64,000 bases of DNA from Pseudomonas alcaligenes (GCF_041729615.1 NZ_CP154874.1:3951501-4015500); one strand, 5' to 3'; counted from the first letter of the stretch, positions 50,205 to 60,284 are shown. The notes: generated by a model not told the origin, from the sequence alone. Program-made: numbers and translations.

Positions 50205-52862
50205 ATGCGTACCGAACAGCCGAAGATGATCTACCTCAAGGACTACCAGGTTCCCGACTATCTGATCGACGAGACCCACCTGACCTTCGAGCTGTTCGAG
50301 GACCACACCCTGGTGCACGCCCAGCTGGTGATGCGCCGTAACCCCGAGGCCGGCGCCGGCCTTCCGGCGCTGGTGCTGGACGGCCAGCAGCTGGAGCTGC
50401 TGGAGCTGAAGCTGGACGACCGCGTGCTCGGTGCTGCCGACTACCAGCTGACCGACAGTCACCTGACCCTGCAGCCGACGCAGGAACGGTTCGTCATCGA
50501 CAGCAGCGTGCGCATCCACCCGGAAAGCAACACCGCGCTGGAAGGCCTGTACAAGTCCAGCGGCATGTTCTGCACCCAGTGCGAGGCCGAGGGCTTCCGC
50601 AAGATCACCTACTACCTCGACCGCCCGGACGTGATGAGCACCTTCACCACCACACTCAGCGCCGAGCAGCATCGCTATCCGGTGCTGCTGTCCAACGGCA
50701 ACCCGGTTGCCAGCGGCAGCGAGGAGGGTGGTCGCCATTGGGCGACCTGGGAGGACCCGTTCAAGAAACCGGCCTACCTGTTCGCCCTGGTCGCCGGCGA
50801 CCTCTGGTGCGTGGAAGACCGCTTCACCACCATGAGCGAGCGCGAAGTCACCCTGCGCATCTACGTCGAGCCGGAGAACATCGACAAGGTGCAGCACGCT
50901 ATGGACAGCCTGAAGAAGTCGATGAAGTGGGACGAGGAGGTGTACGGGCGCGAGTACGACCTGGACATCTTCATGATCGTCGCGGTCAACGACTTCAACA
51001 TGGGCGCCATGGAGAACAAGGGCCTCAACATCTTCAACTCCAGCTGCGTGCTGGCCAAGGCCGAGACCGCCACCGACGCCGCGCACCAGCGCGTCGAGGC
51101 GGTGGTGGCCCACGAGTACTTCCACAACTGGTCGGGCAACCGGGTGACCTGCCGCGACTGGTTCCAGCTGTCGCTGAAAGAAGGCTTCACCGTGTTCCGC
51201 GACGCCGAGTTCAGTGCCGACATGAATTCGCGCACGGTCAAGCGCATCGAGGACGTGGCCTACCTGCGTGCCCACCAGTTCGCCGAGGATGCCGGCCCCA
51301 TGGCCCACCCGGTGCGCCCGGACAGCTTCATGGAGATCTCCAACTTCTACACCCTGACCGTCTACGAGAAGGGCTCGGAAGTGCTGCGCATGATCCACAC
51401 CCTGCTCGGGCCGCAGCTGTTCCGCAAGGGCTCGGACCTGTACTTCGCCCGCCACGACGGCCAGGCCGTGACCTGCGATGACTTCATCAAGGCCATGGAA
51501 GATGCCAGCGGCATCGACCTGACCCAGTTCAAGCGCTGGTACAGCCAGGCCGGCACGCCGCGCCTGGAGGTCAGCGAGAGCTACGACGCGGCGGCCAACA
51601 CCTACCGCCTGCAGCTGCGCCAGAGCTGCCCGGCCACCCCGGGCCAGGCCGAGAAGCTGCCCTTCGTCATCCCGCTGGAACTGGCCCTGCTCGACGCCCA
51701 GGGCCGCGAACTGCCGCTGCAGCTGGTCGGCGAGGACAAGCCGGTCGGTCGCTCCCGCGTGCTGCAGGTGACCCAGGCCGAGCAGGCCTTCACCTTCGTC
51801 AACATCGCCGAGAAGCCGCTGCCCTCGCTGCTGCGCGGCTTCAGCGCGCCGGTCAAGCTGAGCTTCCCCTACAGCCGCGACCAGCTGATGTTCCTTATGC
51901 AGCACGATAGTGATGGGTTTAATCGCTGGGAGGCCGGCCAGCAGCTGGCCGTGCAGGTGCTGCAGGAGCTGATCGGCCAGCATCAGCGCGGCGAGCCGCT
52001 GGTCCTCGATCAACGCCTGGTCACCGCCCTGCGCAGTGTGCTGGAGAACGACAGCCTGGATCAGGCCATGGTCGCCGAGATGCTGTCGCTGCCGGGCGAG
52101 GGCTACCTGACCGAGATCAGTGATGTGGCCGATGTCGACGCCATCCACGCCGCCCGCGAGTTCGCCCGCCAGCAGCTGGCCGAGGCGCTGTTCGAGCCGC
52201 TGTGGGCGCGCTACCAGGCCAACCGCGAGCTGTCGCGCAATACGCCCTATGTGGCCGAGTCGGCCCACTTCGCCCGCCGCAGCCTGCAGAACATCGCGCT
52301 GTCCTACCTGATGCTCACCGGCAAGCCGGAGGTGCTCGCCGCCACCCTGGAGCAGTACGAGGTGTGCGATAACATGACCGAGCGTCTGGCCGCGCTGGCC
52401 GTGCTGGTCAACTCGCCCTTCGAGACGGAGAAGGCCGAGGCGCTCAAGGCCTTCGCCGAGCACTTCAAGGACAATGCGCTGGTCATGGATCAGTGGTTCA
52501 GCGTGCAGGCCGCCTGCACCCTGCCGGGCGGTCTGGCCCGCGTGCAGGCGCTGATGCAGCACCCGGCCTTCACGATGAAGAACCCGAACAAGGTGCGCGC
52601 ACTGATCGGCGCCTTCGCCGGGCAGAACCTGGTCAACTTCCATGCGGCCGACGGCAGTGGCTATCGCTTCCTGGCCGACCAGGTGATCAGCCTCAACGCC
52701 ACCAACCCGCAGATTGCTTCGCGCCAGCTCGGCCCGCTGACCCGCTGGCGCAAGTACGACGCTTCACGCCAGGCGCTGATGCGCGGCGAGCTGGAACGCA
52801 TCCTGGCCAGCGGCGAGCTGTCCAGCGACGTGTTCGAGGTGGTCAGCAAGAGTCTGGCCTGA
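50205..52862 (+). CDS. pepN: Aminopeptidase N
   Basis: M1-family zinc aminopeptidase of broad specificity, 885 residues. The GAMENKGLNIF exopeptidase motif is followed by the zinc site HEYFH (His303, His307) and Glu326 in LKEGFTVFRD. Domain order and length match E. coli PepN, with a helical C-terminal domain ending in VVSKSLA. ATG 50205 follows AAGAGG. It ends a compact run of genes from nadK and is followed by two hairpins. Confidence 0.97.
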   Translation: MRTEQPKMIYLKDYQVPDYLIDETHLTFELFEDHTLVHAQLVMRRNPEAGAGLPALVLDGQQLELLELKLDDRVLGAADYQLTDSHLTLQPTQERFVIDSSVRIHPESNTALEGLYKSSGMFCTQCEAEGFRKITYYLDRPDVMSTFTTTLSAEQHRYPVLLSNGNPVASGSEEGGRHWATWEDPFKKPAYLFALVAGDLWCVEDRFTTMSEREVTLRIYVEPENIDKVQHAMDSLKKSMKWDEEVYGREYDLDIFMIVAVNDFNMGAMENKGLNIFNSSCVLAKAETATDAAHQRVEAVVAHEYFHNWSGNRVTCRDWFQLSLKEGFTVFRDAEFSADMNSRTVKRIEDVAYLRAHQFAEDAGPMAHPVRPDSFMEISNFYTLTVYEKGSEVLRMIHTLLGPQLFRKGSDLYFARHDGQAVTCDDFIKAMEDASGIDLTQFKRWYSQAGTPRLEVSESYDAAANTYRLQLRQSCPATPGQAEKLPFVIPLELALLDAQGRELPLQLVGEDKPVGRSRVLQVTQAEQAFTFVNIAEKPLPSLLRGFSAPVKLSFPYSRDQLMFLMQHDSDGFNRWEAGQQLAVQVLQELIGQHQRGEPLVLDQRLVTALRSVLENDSLDQAMVAEMLSLPGEGYLTEISDVADVDAIHAAREFARQQLAEALFEPLWARYQANRELSRNTPYVAESAHFARRSLQNIALSYLMLTGKPEVLAATLEQYEVCDNMTERLAALAVLVNSPFETEKAEALKAFAEHFKDNALVMDQWFSVQAACTLPGGLARVQALMQHPAFTMKNPNKVRALIGAFAGQNLVNFHAADGSGYRFLADQVISLNATNPQIASRQLGPLTRWRKYDASRQALMRGELERILASGELSSDVFEVVSKSLA

Positions 52863-52867
52863 ACCCG

Positions 52868-52903
52868 GCAGGCGTTACCAAGCAAGCGCTCGGTAACGCC
52901 TGC
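52868..52903 (+). repeat. Perfect 12-bp inverted repeat after pepN
   Basis: GCAGGCGTTACC and GGTAACGCCTGC flank 12 bases, five bases after the pepN stop. No U-tract follows, so it may protect the mRNA 3' end more than terminate. Confidence 0.6.
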
Positions 52904-52947
52904 TGTTACTCCCTGTTTCCTTTCTGCCTGATCAGTTTTTCGCTGGC

Positions 52948-52985
52948 GGCCAAAGCCCCGTGGCAGAGGCTTTGGCCTTATTTTG
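52948..52985 (+). terminator. Rho-independent terminator downstream of pepN
   Basis: GGCCAAAGCC, ten-base loop, GGCTTTGGCC, then TTATTTT. The 52863-53202 gap has this, the preceding repeat and presumably the promoter of the DUF1302 gene, which I could not place. Confidence 0.8.
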
Positions 52986-53202
52986 CAGGCCGTTTTCACA
53001 AGGCTGAAGCGCGCCAGCAGGCAGACAAATTGGGACATCTTCAGGCGACATTGGCCATTTTTGGGACTGTCGTACCTATATCGGCAAATCCTCGGAACAT
53101 TCCGCCTTCTTGGTATCGATCTTGAATAGACCCGCCCGGCCGTGAGCCGGATGCAACCGGCGAGTCGGACATAACAAGAACAATCGATCCATGGAGTCGT
53201 CG

Positions 53203-55137
53203 ATGGCCATCCCCTTGCGCAAGTCGCCCCTGTGTCTCGCCCCCGCCAAGGCGGGTTTTGCCCTTGCCGGGCTTCTGCCGTTGCTGTCGGTCGCACCTGC
53301 TGGAGCCGTCGAGTTCAGCTTCGTCGGGGGCGAGGTGACTGGCTCGCTGGATACCACCCTGTCCTATGGCCAGCTGTACCGGGTGCAGGGGCGGGACAAG
53401 ACCAATGACGACACCAACGGCAACGACGGTAACCGCAACTTCGATACCGGTCTGGTCTCCGAGGTGTTCAAGGTCACCTCCGATCTGGAGGCCAACTACC
53501 AGAACTATGGGATGTTCGTGCGCGGCACCGCCTTCTATGACACCCAGATCATGGACAAGCGCAACGACAACGATGACTTCCGGCCAAGCCAGAGCTACCC
53601 GAACAACAGCTACTTCACCGATGAGACCCGTGACAGCGCCGGGCGTAACGCCGAGATTCTCGACGCCTATGTCTATGGCAACTGGGATGTCGGCAGCATG
53701 CCGCTGACCGTGAAGGTTGGTCGCCAGGTGTTCAACTGGGGCGAGGGCATCTTCTATCGCGGCGGCATCAACACCACCAACCCGCTCGATGCCGCCAAGT
53801 TCCGCCTGCCAGGGGCCGAGCTCAAGGAAGTGCTGGTGCCGGTGGAGGCCTTCAACTTCAACGTCGGCCTGACCGACAACCTGTCGCTGGAGGGTTTCTA
53901 CCAGTGGAACTGGAAGGAGACGGCCATCGACCCGGCCGGCACCTTCTTCTCCGAGACCGACCTGTTCGCCGATGGCGGCAACACCGCCTATACCCGTTTC
54001 GACGATCCGCTGGTCAGCCAGTTGCTGGCTGCCTATCCGCTGGCCGCCAGCTTCGGCCTGGTCGGCAACGGCCCATATGGCCCCAACGCCTACCTCGACC
54101 CGCAGCAGAATGTGTTCAAGGTGGCTAACGTCGGCCGCGACATCAATGCCAAGAACGATGGCCAGTACGGCTTCGCCCTGCGTTATGTCGCCGAGGAGCT
54201 GAATCTCACCGAGTTCGGCTTCTACTACATCAACTACCACGCCAAGGAGCCGCAGATCGCGGTGGACATGGGCGACTACCAGGGGGTGGACTTCACCGAC
54301 CCGCTCTGGGCAGCTGTCCCCGATGCCGCCGAGCCCGGTTTGGCCACCCTGGATGCCGCTGGCAATGCCATTGGCCGCCGCGAGTATGTGGAGGATATCC
54401 GCGTGTTCGGGGTCAGCTTCAACACCACGATCGGCGAGGCTTCGGTGTTCGGCGAGCTGGCCTATCGTCCCAACCTGCCGGTGGGTATCAGTGCCACCAA
54501 CGATCTGCTCGGCGACCTCCTGGGGCAGGGCTTCTTCGGTCTCACCGACATCTACGATGCCGGCGTGCCCGGTGACCAGGCCTGCGCCGACATCTCCGGC
54601 AAGCAGCTGTGCCGTGCCTCGATCTTCCACAACTACGAGCGGGTGGAATCGTTCAACTTCTCCATCGGCACCATCTACAACTTCGGTCCGGTGGCCAGTT
54701 TCGATTCGCTGTTCGGCGTGGCCGAGCTGGCATCCGAGCATCTGCGCGGCAGTGACCTGAGCTACACCGCCTTCGACGGCAGCGAACGAGGCTTCGCCGG
54801 TCGTCCCAATGGCGCCTATGTGTCCGGCTACGACGACGAAGACCAGATAGACCGCGACTCCTACGGCTACACCCTGGCCCTGTCCGGCACCTGGAACGAC
54901 GTCTATGCCGGGGTCAACCTGTCGCCCTTCGCCGTGTTCAAGCACAACTTCCAGGGCAACTCGCACCAGACCGGCAACTTCGTCGAGGGCGCCATGGCCT
55001 ATTCGATCGGCCTGCGCGCCAGCTACCTGAACAATCTGGAGACCGAGGTGCAGTACACCGAGTACTACGGGGCGGGCCAGAACAACAGCGGCCGCGATCG
55101 CGACAACCTCGGCGTCAACCTCAAGTACTCCTTCTGA
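53203..55137 (+). CDS. DUF1302 outer-membrane beta-barrel protein
   Basis: A 644-residue DUF1302 protein with a signal peptide (to about residue 36, ending AGA) and aromatic, alternating beta-strand pattern ending in NLGVNLKYSF, the C-terminal Phe signature of outer-membrane proteins. Many Asn/Asp-rich loops are visible, for example DDTNGNDGNRNFD. ATG 53203 (MAIPLRKS) follows GGAG by six bases; ATG 53191 is in frame but lacks a good site. DUF1302, DUF1329, Ycf48-like and RND genes recur together in Pseudomonas and are tied to hydrophobic compound handling in a few cases; the substrate is not evident. Confidence 0.88.
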   Translation: MAIPLRKSPLCLAPAKAGFALAGLLPLLSVAPAGAVEFSFVGGEVTGSLDTTLSYGQLYRVQGRDKTNDDTNGNDGNRNFDTGLVSEVFKVTSDLEANYQNYGMFVRGTAFYDTQIMDKRNDNDDFRPSQSYPNNSYFTDETRDSAGRNAEILDAYVYGNWDVGSMPLTVKVGRQVFNWGEGIFYRGGINTTNPLDAAKFRLPGAELKEVLVPVEAFNFNVGLTDNLSLEGFYQWNWKETAIDPAGTFFSETDLFADGGNTAYTRFDDPLVSQLLAAYPLAASFGLVGNGPYGPNAYLDPQQNVFKVANVGRDINAKNDGQYGFALRYVAEELNLTEFGFYYINYHAKEPQIAVDMGDYQGVDFTDPLWAAVPDAAEPGLATLDAAGNAIGRREYVEDIRVFGVSFNTTIGEASVFGELAYRPNLPVGISATNDLLGDLLGQGFFGLTDIYDAGVPGDQACADISGKQLCRASIFHNYERVESFNFSIGTIYNFGPVASFDSLFGVAELASEHLRGSDLSYTAFDGSERGFAGRPNGAYVSGYDDEDQIDRDSYGYTLALSGTWNDVYAGVNLSPFAVFKHNFQGNSHQTGNFVEGAMAYSIGLRASYLNNLETEVQYTEYYGAGQNNSGRDRDNLGVNLKYSF

Positions 55138-55195
55138 ACACGAATCCCAGGGCCGGGCGGCCAGGCCGCCCGGCTCGCTAGTACGGAGAATCACC

Positions 55196-56566
55196 ATGCT
55201 GATGAAACACTCGCTGATGGGCGCCGCAGTCGCCCTCGCGCTTTCCGCCGGCAGCGCGCTGGCCGCTGTCTCGCCGCAGGAGGCGGCCAAGTTGGGCGCC
55301 ACGCTGACCCCATTCGGCGCGGAGAAGGCCGGCAATGCCGATGGCAGCATCCCGGCCTGGAGCGGTGGCATCACCCAGGCACCGGCTGGATTCAAGGGTG
55401 GCGGCCAGCACCATGTCGATCCCTTCCCGGACGAGAAGCCGCTGTTCACCATCACCAAGGCCAACCTGGAACAGTACAAGGACAAGCTGAGCGCAGGGCA
55501 GATCGCCCTGTTCAACGCCTACCCGGACAGCTTCCAGATGCCGGTCTATCAGAGCCGTCGCTCCGGCTCGGCACCGCAGTGGGTGTATGACAACAGCATC
55601 AGGAACGCCACCAGCGCCAAGCTGGTCGAGGGCGGCAATGGCTTCGCCGACGCCTACGGTGGCATTCCGTTCCCGATTCCGCAGAGCGGCGTGGAGGCAC
55701 TGTGGAACCACATCGTGCGCTACCGCGGTACCTATATCACCCGCCGCTCCGCCGAGGTGGCGGTGCAGCGCAATGGCGCTTTCTCGCCGGTAATTTCCGA
55801 GGCCGAGGCGCTGTTTCGTTACTACGACCCCGCTGGCAGCTATGCCGACCTCAACAACATCCTGTTCTACTACCTGAACTTCACCAAGAGCCCGGCGCGT
55901 CTGGCTGGTGGTGCGGCACTGGTACACGAGACTCTGGATCAGGTGAAGGAGCCGCGCCAGGCCTGGGCCTATGCGGCCGGGCAACGTCGCGTGCGGCGTG
56001 CGCCGAACCTGGCCTACGACACGCCGATCGCCGCTTCCGAAGGTTTGCGTACCGCCGACGATACCGACATGTTCAACGGTGCGCCCGACCGCTACGAGTG
56101 GAAGCTGCTGGGTAAGAAGGAGCTGTATATCCCCTACAACAACTACCGTATCGCCGCAGCCGGGGTGAAGTACGAGGATGTGCTGCAGGTTGGCCACGTC
56201 AACCCGGCGCTGACCCGCAACGAACTGCACCGCGTCTGGGTGGTGGAGGGCACGCTCAAGCCGGGGGCGCGTCACATATATGGCAAGCGCACCCTGTTTC
56301 TCGACGAGGACAGCTGGCAGGCTGCCGTGGTGGACCAGTACGACACCCGCGGCGAGCTGTGGCGGGTGTCCGTCGCCTACCTGAAGAACTACTACGACCT
56401 GCCCACCACCTGGTCGGCCATGGAGGCTTTCCATGACCTGCAGAGTCGCCGCTACCACGTGCAGAACCTGGACAGCGAGGAACCGGCCACGGTGAACTTT
56501 ACCAAGGCGATTCCGGAGGACAGCTACTTCACGCCGTCCGCCCTGCGCCGCCGCGGTACCCGCTGA
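55196..56566 (+). CDS. DUF1329 periplasmic protein
   Basis: A 456-residue DUF1329 protein with a signal peptide (ending ALA near residue 23). It begins mature VSPQEAAKLGATLTPFGAEK; later VKEPRQAWAYAAGQRRVRRAPNLAYD and PYNNYRI are family hallmarks. The DUF1329 fold is related to LolA/LolB-type beta barrels, suggesting lipid carriage through the periplasm; this is inference from the family. It lies 58 bp after DUF1302 with GGAG before the ATG, so they share a transcript, closed by a hairpin. Confidence 0.9.
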   Translation: MLMKHSLMGAAVALALSAGSALAAVSPQEAAKLGATLTPFGAEKAGNADGSIPAWSGGITQAPAGFKGGGQHHVDPFPDEKPLFTITKANLEQYKDKLSAGQIALFNAYPDSFQMPVYQSRRSGSAPQWVYDNSIRNATSAKLVEGGNGFADAYGGIPFPIPQSGVEALWNHIVRYRGTYITRRSAEVAVQRNGAFSPVISEAEALFRYYDPAGSYADLNNILFYYLNFTKSPARLAGGAALVHETLDQVKEPRQAWAYAAGQRRVRRAPNLAYDTPIAASEGLRTADDTDMFNGAPDRYEWKLLGKKELYIPYNNYRIAAAGVKYEDVLQVGHVNPALTRNELHRVWVVEGTLKPGARHIYGKRTLFLDEDSWQAAVVDQYDTRGELWRVSVAYLKNYYDLPTTWSAMEAFHDLQSRRYHVQNLDSEEPATVNFTKAIPEDSYFTPSALRRRGTR

Positions 56567-56580
56567 GCGTCACGCCAGGA

Positions 56581-56610
56581 CACAAGGCCGCTGCCAGAGG
56601 CGGCCTTGTG
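56581..56610 (+). terminator. Hairpin after the DUF1329 gene
   Basis: CACAAGGCCGC and GCGGCCTTGTG, perfect 11-bp stem with an 8-nt loop, 14 bases after the stop. CATTCTG follows, so the U-tract is absent. Confidence 0.55.
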
Positions 56611-56670
56611 CATTCTGCGGAGACGAAAGTCTGGGTAACCGACGCTTAACAAAACATAACGTCACGCCGA

Positions 56671-56698
56671 TTGTCAGTTTTTTCCAAAGCCGTATAGC
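56671..56698 (+). promoter_or_regulatory. Candidate sigma-70 promoter for the Ycf48-like/RND genes
   Basis: TTGTCA (56671), 16-base spacer, TATAGC (56693), followed 55 bases later by the ATG with GGGGGA. Together with the preceding hairpin it suggests two transcription units in this cassette. Confidence 0.5.
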
Positions 56699-56753
56699 AT
56701 GAGCCGCCTGCCATAAGGCATGTACCCACTTATAAGAATAAAGGGGGAAGTTT

Positions 56754-57833
56754 ATGCGTGAGCCCGTCATGCGGCGCACCCGCTCCGGTTGCCTGAATTC
56801 CATGCAGGCCCCGGCCCGTCAATACTCGCCGCTGGCGAAGGCGCTGTCCCTGCTCGGCGTCTGTTCCATTCTGGCTTTTGCCGCACCCATGCCTGTACAG
56901 GCTGCGGAATCCGCCAATGTCCTTTCCATCGAGTCGCCCAAGGCCGTGTCCAGCCTGTTGCTGGATGTCGCTCATGCCGGCAAGCGTCTGGTCGCCGTGG
57001 GTGATCGCGGTCACATCCTGTTCTCGGAAGATGCCGGCAAGAACTGGGTTCAGGCCCGCGTGCCGACCCGCCAGCTGCTGACTGCCCTGTACTTCGTCGA
57101 TGACAAGCACGGCTGGGCCGTCGGCCATGATTCGCAGATTCTTGTCAGCGAAGACGGCGGCGCCAACTGGAAGCTGCAGTTCGAGGACCTCGAACGCGAA
57201 GCTCCCCTGCTCGACATCTGGTTCCGCGATACCAGCACCGGCTATGCCGTAGGTGCCTATGGCGCGCTGTTGGAAACCAGCGACGGTGGCAAGACCTGGA
57301 CCGACGTCAGCGACCGCCTGGACAACGAGGACGGCTATCACCTCAACGGCATCGCCGAGGTCAAGGATGCCGGCCTGTTCGTCGTCGGCGAGGCGGGCAG
57401 CATGTTCCGCTCCGCCGATTGGGGACAGACCTGGGAGAGGGTCCAGGGCCCCTATGAGGGTACCCTGTTCGGTGCCCTCGGCACTGCCAGCAGCAACACC
57501 CTGCTGGCTTTCGGTCTGCGCGGCAATCTCTATCGCTCCACCGATTTCGGCGCCACCTGGCAACAGGTTCAGCTGCTCTCCGAGAGTGGTCCGCTGGAGT
57601 TCGGCCTGGCCGGCGGCAGCCTGCTGAAGAATGGCGACGTGGTCATCGTCGGCCACGGCGGCAGCGTGCTGACCAGCAAGGATTCCGGCCGCACCTTCAC
57701 CGTGATCAACCGGGCCGATCGCGCCTCGCTGGCCTCGGCTGCTGCCGATGCAGCCGGCAACCTGGTCCTGGTGGGGCAGGGCGGCGTACAGATCGCTACT
57801 CCGACTGGCGCCGAGCCAGGCCAAAAACAATAA
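56754..57833 (+). CDS. Ycf48-like BNR beta-propeller protein
   Basis: A 359-residue secreted protein; the signal sequence lies far from the start (about residues 28-50, ending VQA), so a shorter start is possible, for example ATG at 56802. The rest is a seven-bladed-type propeller of repeated units such as LFSEDAGKNWV, LVSEDGGANWKL and LETSDGGKTWTD with GWAVG-type strands. Ycf48 in cyanobacteria is a photosystem assembly factor; bacterial relatives are adaptors of unknown role. It sits 18 bp before the RND gene, suggesting they act together. Confidence 0.87.
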   Translation: MREPVMRRTRSGCLNSMQAPARQYSPLAKALSLLGVCSILAFAAPMPVQAAESANVLSIESPKAVSSLLLDVAHAGKRLVAVGDRGHILFSEDAGKNWVQARVPTRQLLTALYFVDDKHGWAVGHDSQILVSEDGGANWKLQFEDLEREAPLLDIWFRDTSTGYAVGAYGALLETSDGGKTWTDVSDRLDNEDGYHLNGIAEVKDAGLFVVGEAGSMFRSADWGQTWERVQGPYEGTLFGALGTASSNTLLAFGLRGNLYRSTDFGATWQQVQLLSESGPLEFGLAGGSLLKNGDVVIVGHGGSVLTSKDSGRTFTVINRADRASLASAAADAAGNLVLVGQGGVQIATPTGAEPGQKQ

Positions 57834-57851
57834 GCCGGGGCGTATGAGCAT

Positions 57852-60239
57852 ATGAGTTCCATGAGCAGCCATCACCAGGACAAGGCGACTTTCCTCGAGC
57901 GCCTGATTTTCAACAACCGGCCGATCGTCATCGCCCTCTGCGCGCTGATCACCCTGCTGCTGCTGTGGCAGGCCTCGCATATTCGTCCCTCGACCAGTTT
58001 CGAGAAGATGATTCCGCTGGAGCATCCCTTCATCCAGAAGATGCTCGAGCACCGCAACGACCTGGCCAACCTGGGCAACACCGTGCGTATCTCCGTGGAG
58101 GCGAAGGATGGCGACATCTTCTCCAAGGAATACATGGAGACCCTGCGCCAGATCCATGACGAGGTGTTCTACATCGCCGGTGTCGACCGTTCCGGCCTGA
58201 AGTCGCTGTGGAGCCCGGCCGTGCGCTGGACCGAAGTGACCGAGGAAGGTTTCGACGGTGGCGAGGTGATCCCGCAGACCTACGATGGCTCCGAGCAGAG
58301 CCTGCAGGAGCTGCGCAGCAACGTCCTCAAGTCCGGCCAGGTCGGTCGCCTGGTGGCCAACAACTTCAAGTCGAGCATCGTCGATGTGCCCCTGCTCGAG
58401 CAGTACCCGGACCCGAACGATCAGAGCAAGCTGCTCAAGCTGGACTATCGCCAGTTCTCCCATGAGCTGGAAGAGAAAATCCGCGAGAAGTACCAGGCGC
58501 AGAACCCCAATGTGCAGGTGCACATCGTCGGTTTCGCCAAGAAGGTCGGTGACCTGATCGACGGCCTGATCATGGTGGTGGCCTTCTTCGGTATCGCCCT
58601 GGCCATTACCCTGGTGCTGCTGTACTGGTTCAGCTGGTGCATCCGCTCGACCATCTCGGTGGTCTCCACCACCCTGATCGCGGTGGTCTGGCAGCTGGGC
58701 CTGATGAACCTGGCCGGCTTCGGTCTCGATCCCTACTCGATGCTGGTGCCGTTCCTGATCTTCGCCATCGGCATCTCCCACGGGGTGCAGAAGATCAACG
58801 GTATCGCCCTGCAGTCGAGCGACGCCGACAATGCCCTGACCGCGGCCCGGCGGACCTTCCGCCAGCTGTTCCTGCCGGGCATGATCGCCATCCTGGTGGA
58901 CGCGGTCGGCTTCATCACCCTGCTGGTGATCGACATCGGCGTGATCCGCGAGCTGGCCATCGGCGCCTCCATTGGTGTGGCGGTGATCGTGTTCACCAAC
59001 CTGATCCTGCTACCGGTGGCGATTTCCTATATCGGCATCAGCAAGAAGGCCGTCGAGCGCAGCAAGCGCGAGGCCGGTCGCGAGCAGCCGTTCTGGCGCC
59101 TGCTGTCCAACTTCGCCCACCCGGTGGTGGCACCGATCTCCGTGGTCATTGCCCTGTCGGCCGGCGTGGCGGCCTTCTGGTACCAGAAGGAGCACCTGCA
59201 GATCGGCGACCTCGACCAGGGCGCGCCGGAACTGCGTCCGGACTCGCGCTACAACAAGGACAACGATTTCATCATCAGCAACTACTCGACCAGTTCTGAC
59301 GTGCTGGTGGTGATGGTCAAGACGCCGAACGAGGGTTGCTCGACCTACGAGACCCTGGCGCCGATGGATCAGCTGATGTGGCGCCTGGAGAACACCGAGG
59401 GCGTGCAATCGGCCATTTCCATGGTCAGCGTGTCCAAGCAGGTGATCAAGGGGATGAACGAGGGCAGCCTCAAGTGGGAGACCCTGTCGCGCAACCCGGA
59501 CATCCTCAACAACTCCATCGCCCGTGCCGACGGCCTGTACAACGCCGACTGCTCGCTGGCGCCGGTACTGGTGTTCCTCAACGACCACAAGGCCGCGACC
59601 CTGAAGCGTGCCGTCGCGGTGGTGCAGGAGTTCGCCGCGGAGAACAACAAGGAAGGCCTGGAGTTCATCCTGGCGGCCGGTAACGCCGGCATCGAAGCGG
59701 CCACCAACGAGGTGATCGCCACTTCCGAGCTGAAGATCCTGGTGCTGGTGTACATCTGCGTGGCGCTGATGTGCCTGATCACCTTCCGCTCCTTCGGTGC
59801 GATGCTGTGCATCATCCTGCCGCTGATCCTCACCTCCATCCTCGGCAACGCCCTGATGGCCTGGCTGGGGATCGGCGTGAAGGTGGCGACCCTGCCGGTG
59901 ATCGCGCTCGGCGTGGGCATCGGCGTGGACTACGGCATCTACATCTACAGCCGCATGGAAAGCTTCCTGCGCGCCGGCCTACCGCTGCAGGAGGCCTACT
60001 ACCAGACCCTGCGCTCCACCGGTAAGGCCGTACTGTTCACCGGTCTGTGCCTGGCCATCGGCGTGGTCACCTGGATATTCTCGGCGATCAAGTTCCAGGC
60101 TGACATGGGGCTGATGCTGACCTTCATGCTGCTGTGGAACATGTTTGGTGCGCTGTGGCTGCTGCCGGCTCTGGCGCGCTTCCTGATCAAGCCGGAGAAG
60201 CTGGCCGGCAAGCAGGGTGGTTCGCTGTTCGCCCACTGA
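57852..60239 (+). CDS. RND/MMPL-family exporter
   Basis: A 795-residue inner-membrane transporter of the MMPL type, with two repeats, each an outer loop plus about six helices. Helical clusters are seen near residues 20-40, 230-400 and 620-780, and conserved segments such as VPFLIFAIGISHGVQKING and VIALGVGIGVDYGIYIYSR carry the GD/DYG-like residues of proton-coupled RND proteins. Related proteins export lipids or hydrophobic metabolites. No adaptor or TolC gene is present, but the DUF1302 barrel could be the outer-membrane part. ATG 57852 is used; 57861 is also possible. Confidence 0.9.
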   Translation: MSSMSSHHQDKATFLERLIFNNRPIVIALCALITLLLLWQASHIRPSTSFEKMIPLEHPFIQKMLEHRNDLANLGNTVRISVEAKDGDIFSKEYMETLRQIHDEVFYIAGVDRSGLKSLWSPAVRWTEVTEEGFDGGEVIPQTYDGSEQSLQELRSNVLKSGQVGRLVANNFKSSIVDVPLLEQYPDPNDQSKLLKLDYRQFSHELEEKIREKYQAQNPNVQVHIVGFAKKVGDLIDGLIMVVAFFGIALAITLVLLYWFSWCIRSTISVVSTTLIAVVWQLGLMNLAGFGLDPYSMLVPFLIFAIGISHGVQKINGIALQSSDADNALTAARRTFRQLFLPGMIAILVDAVGFITLLVIDIGVIRELAIGASIGVAVIVFTNLILLPVAISYIGISKKAVERSKREAGREQPFWRLLSNFAHPVVAPISVVIALSAGVAAFWYQKEHLQIGDLDQGAPELRPDSRYNKDNDFIISNYSTSSDVLVVMVKTPNEGCSTYETLAPMDQLMWRLENTEGVQSAISMVSVSKQVIKGMNEGSLKWETLSRNPDILNNSIARADGLYNADCSLAPVLVFLNDHKAATLKRAVAVVQEFAAENNKEGLEFILAAGNAGIEAATNEVIATSELKILVLVYICVALMCLITFRSFGAMLCIILPLILTSILGNALMAWLGIGVKVATLPVIALGVGIGVDYGIYIYSRMESFLRAGLPLQEAYYQTLRSTGKAVLFTGLCLAIGVVTWIFSAIKFQADMGLMLTFMLLWNMFGALWLLPALARFLIKPEKLAGKQGGSLFAH

Positions 60240-60258
60240 TCGCTATCGCGGCTGGTGC

Positions 60259-60284
60259 AAGGGCTCCCTCGGGAGCCCTTTTTC
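60259..60284 (+). terminator. Terminator after the RND gene
   Basis: AAGGGCTCCC-TC-GGGAGCCCTT followed by TTT, starting 20 bases after the stop. Confidence 0.9.
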
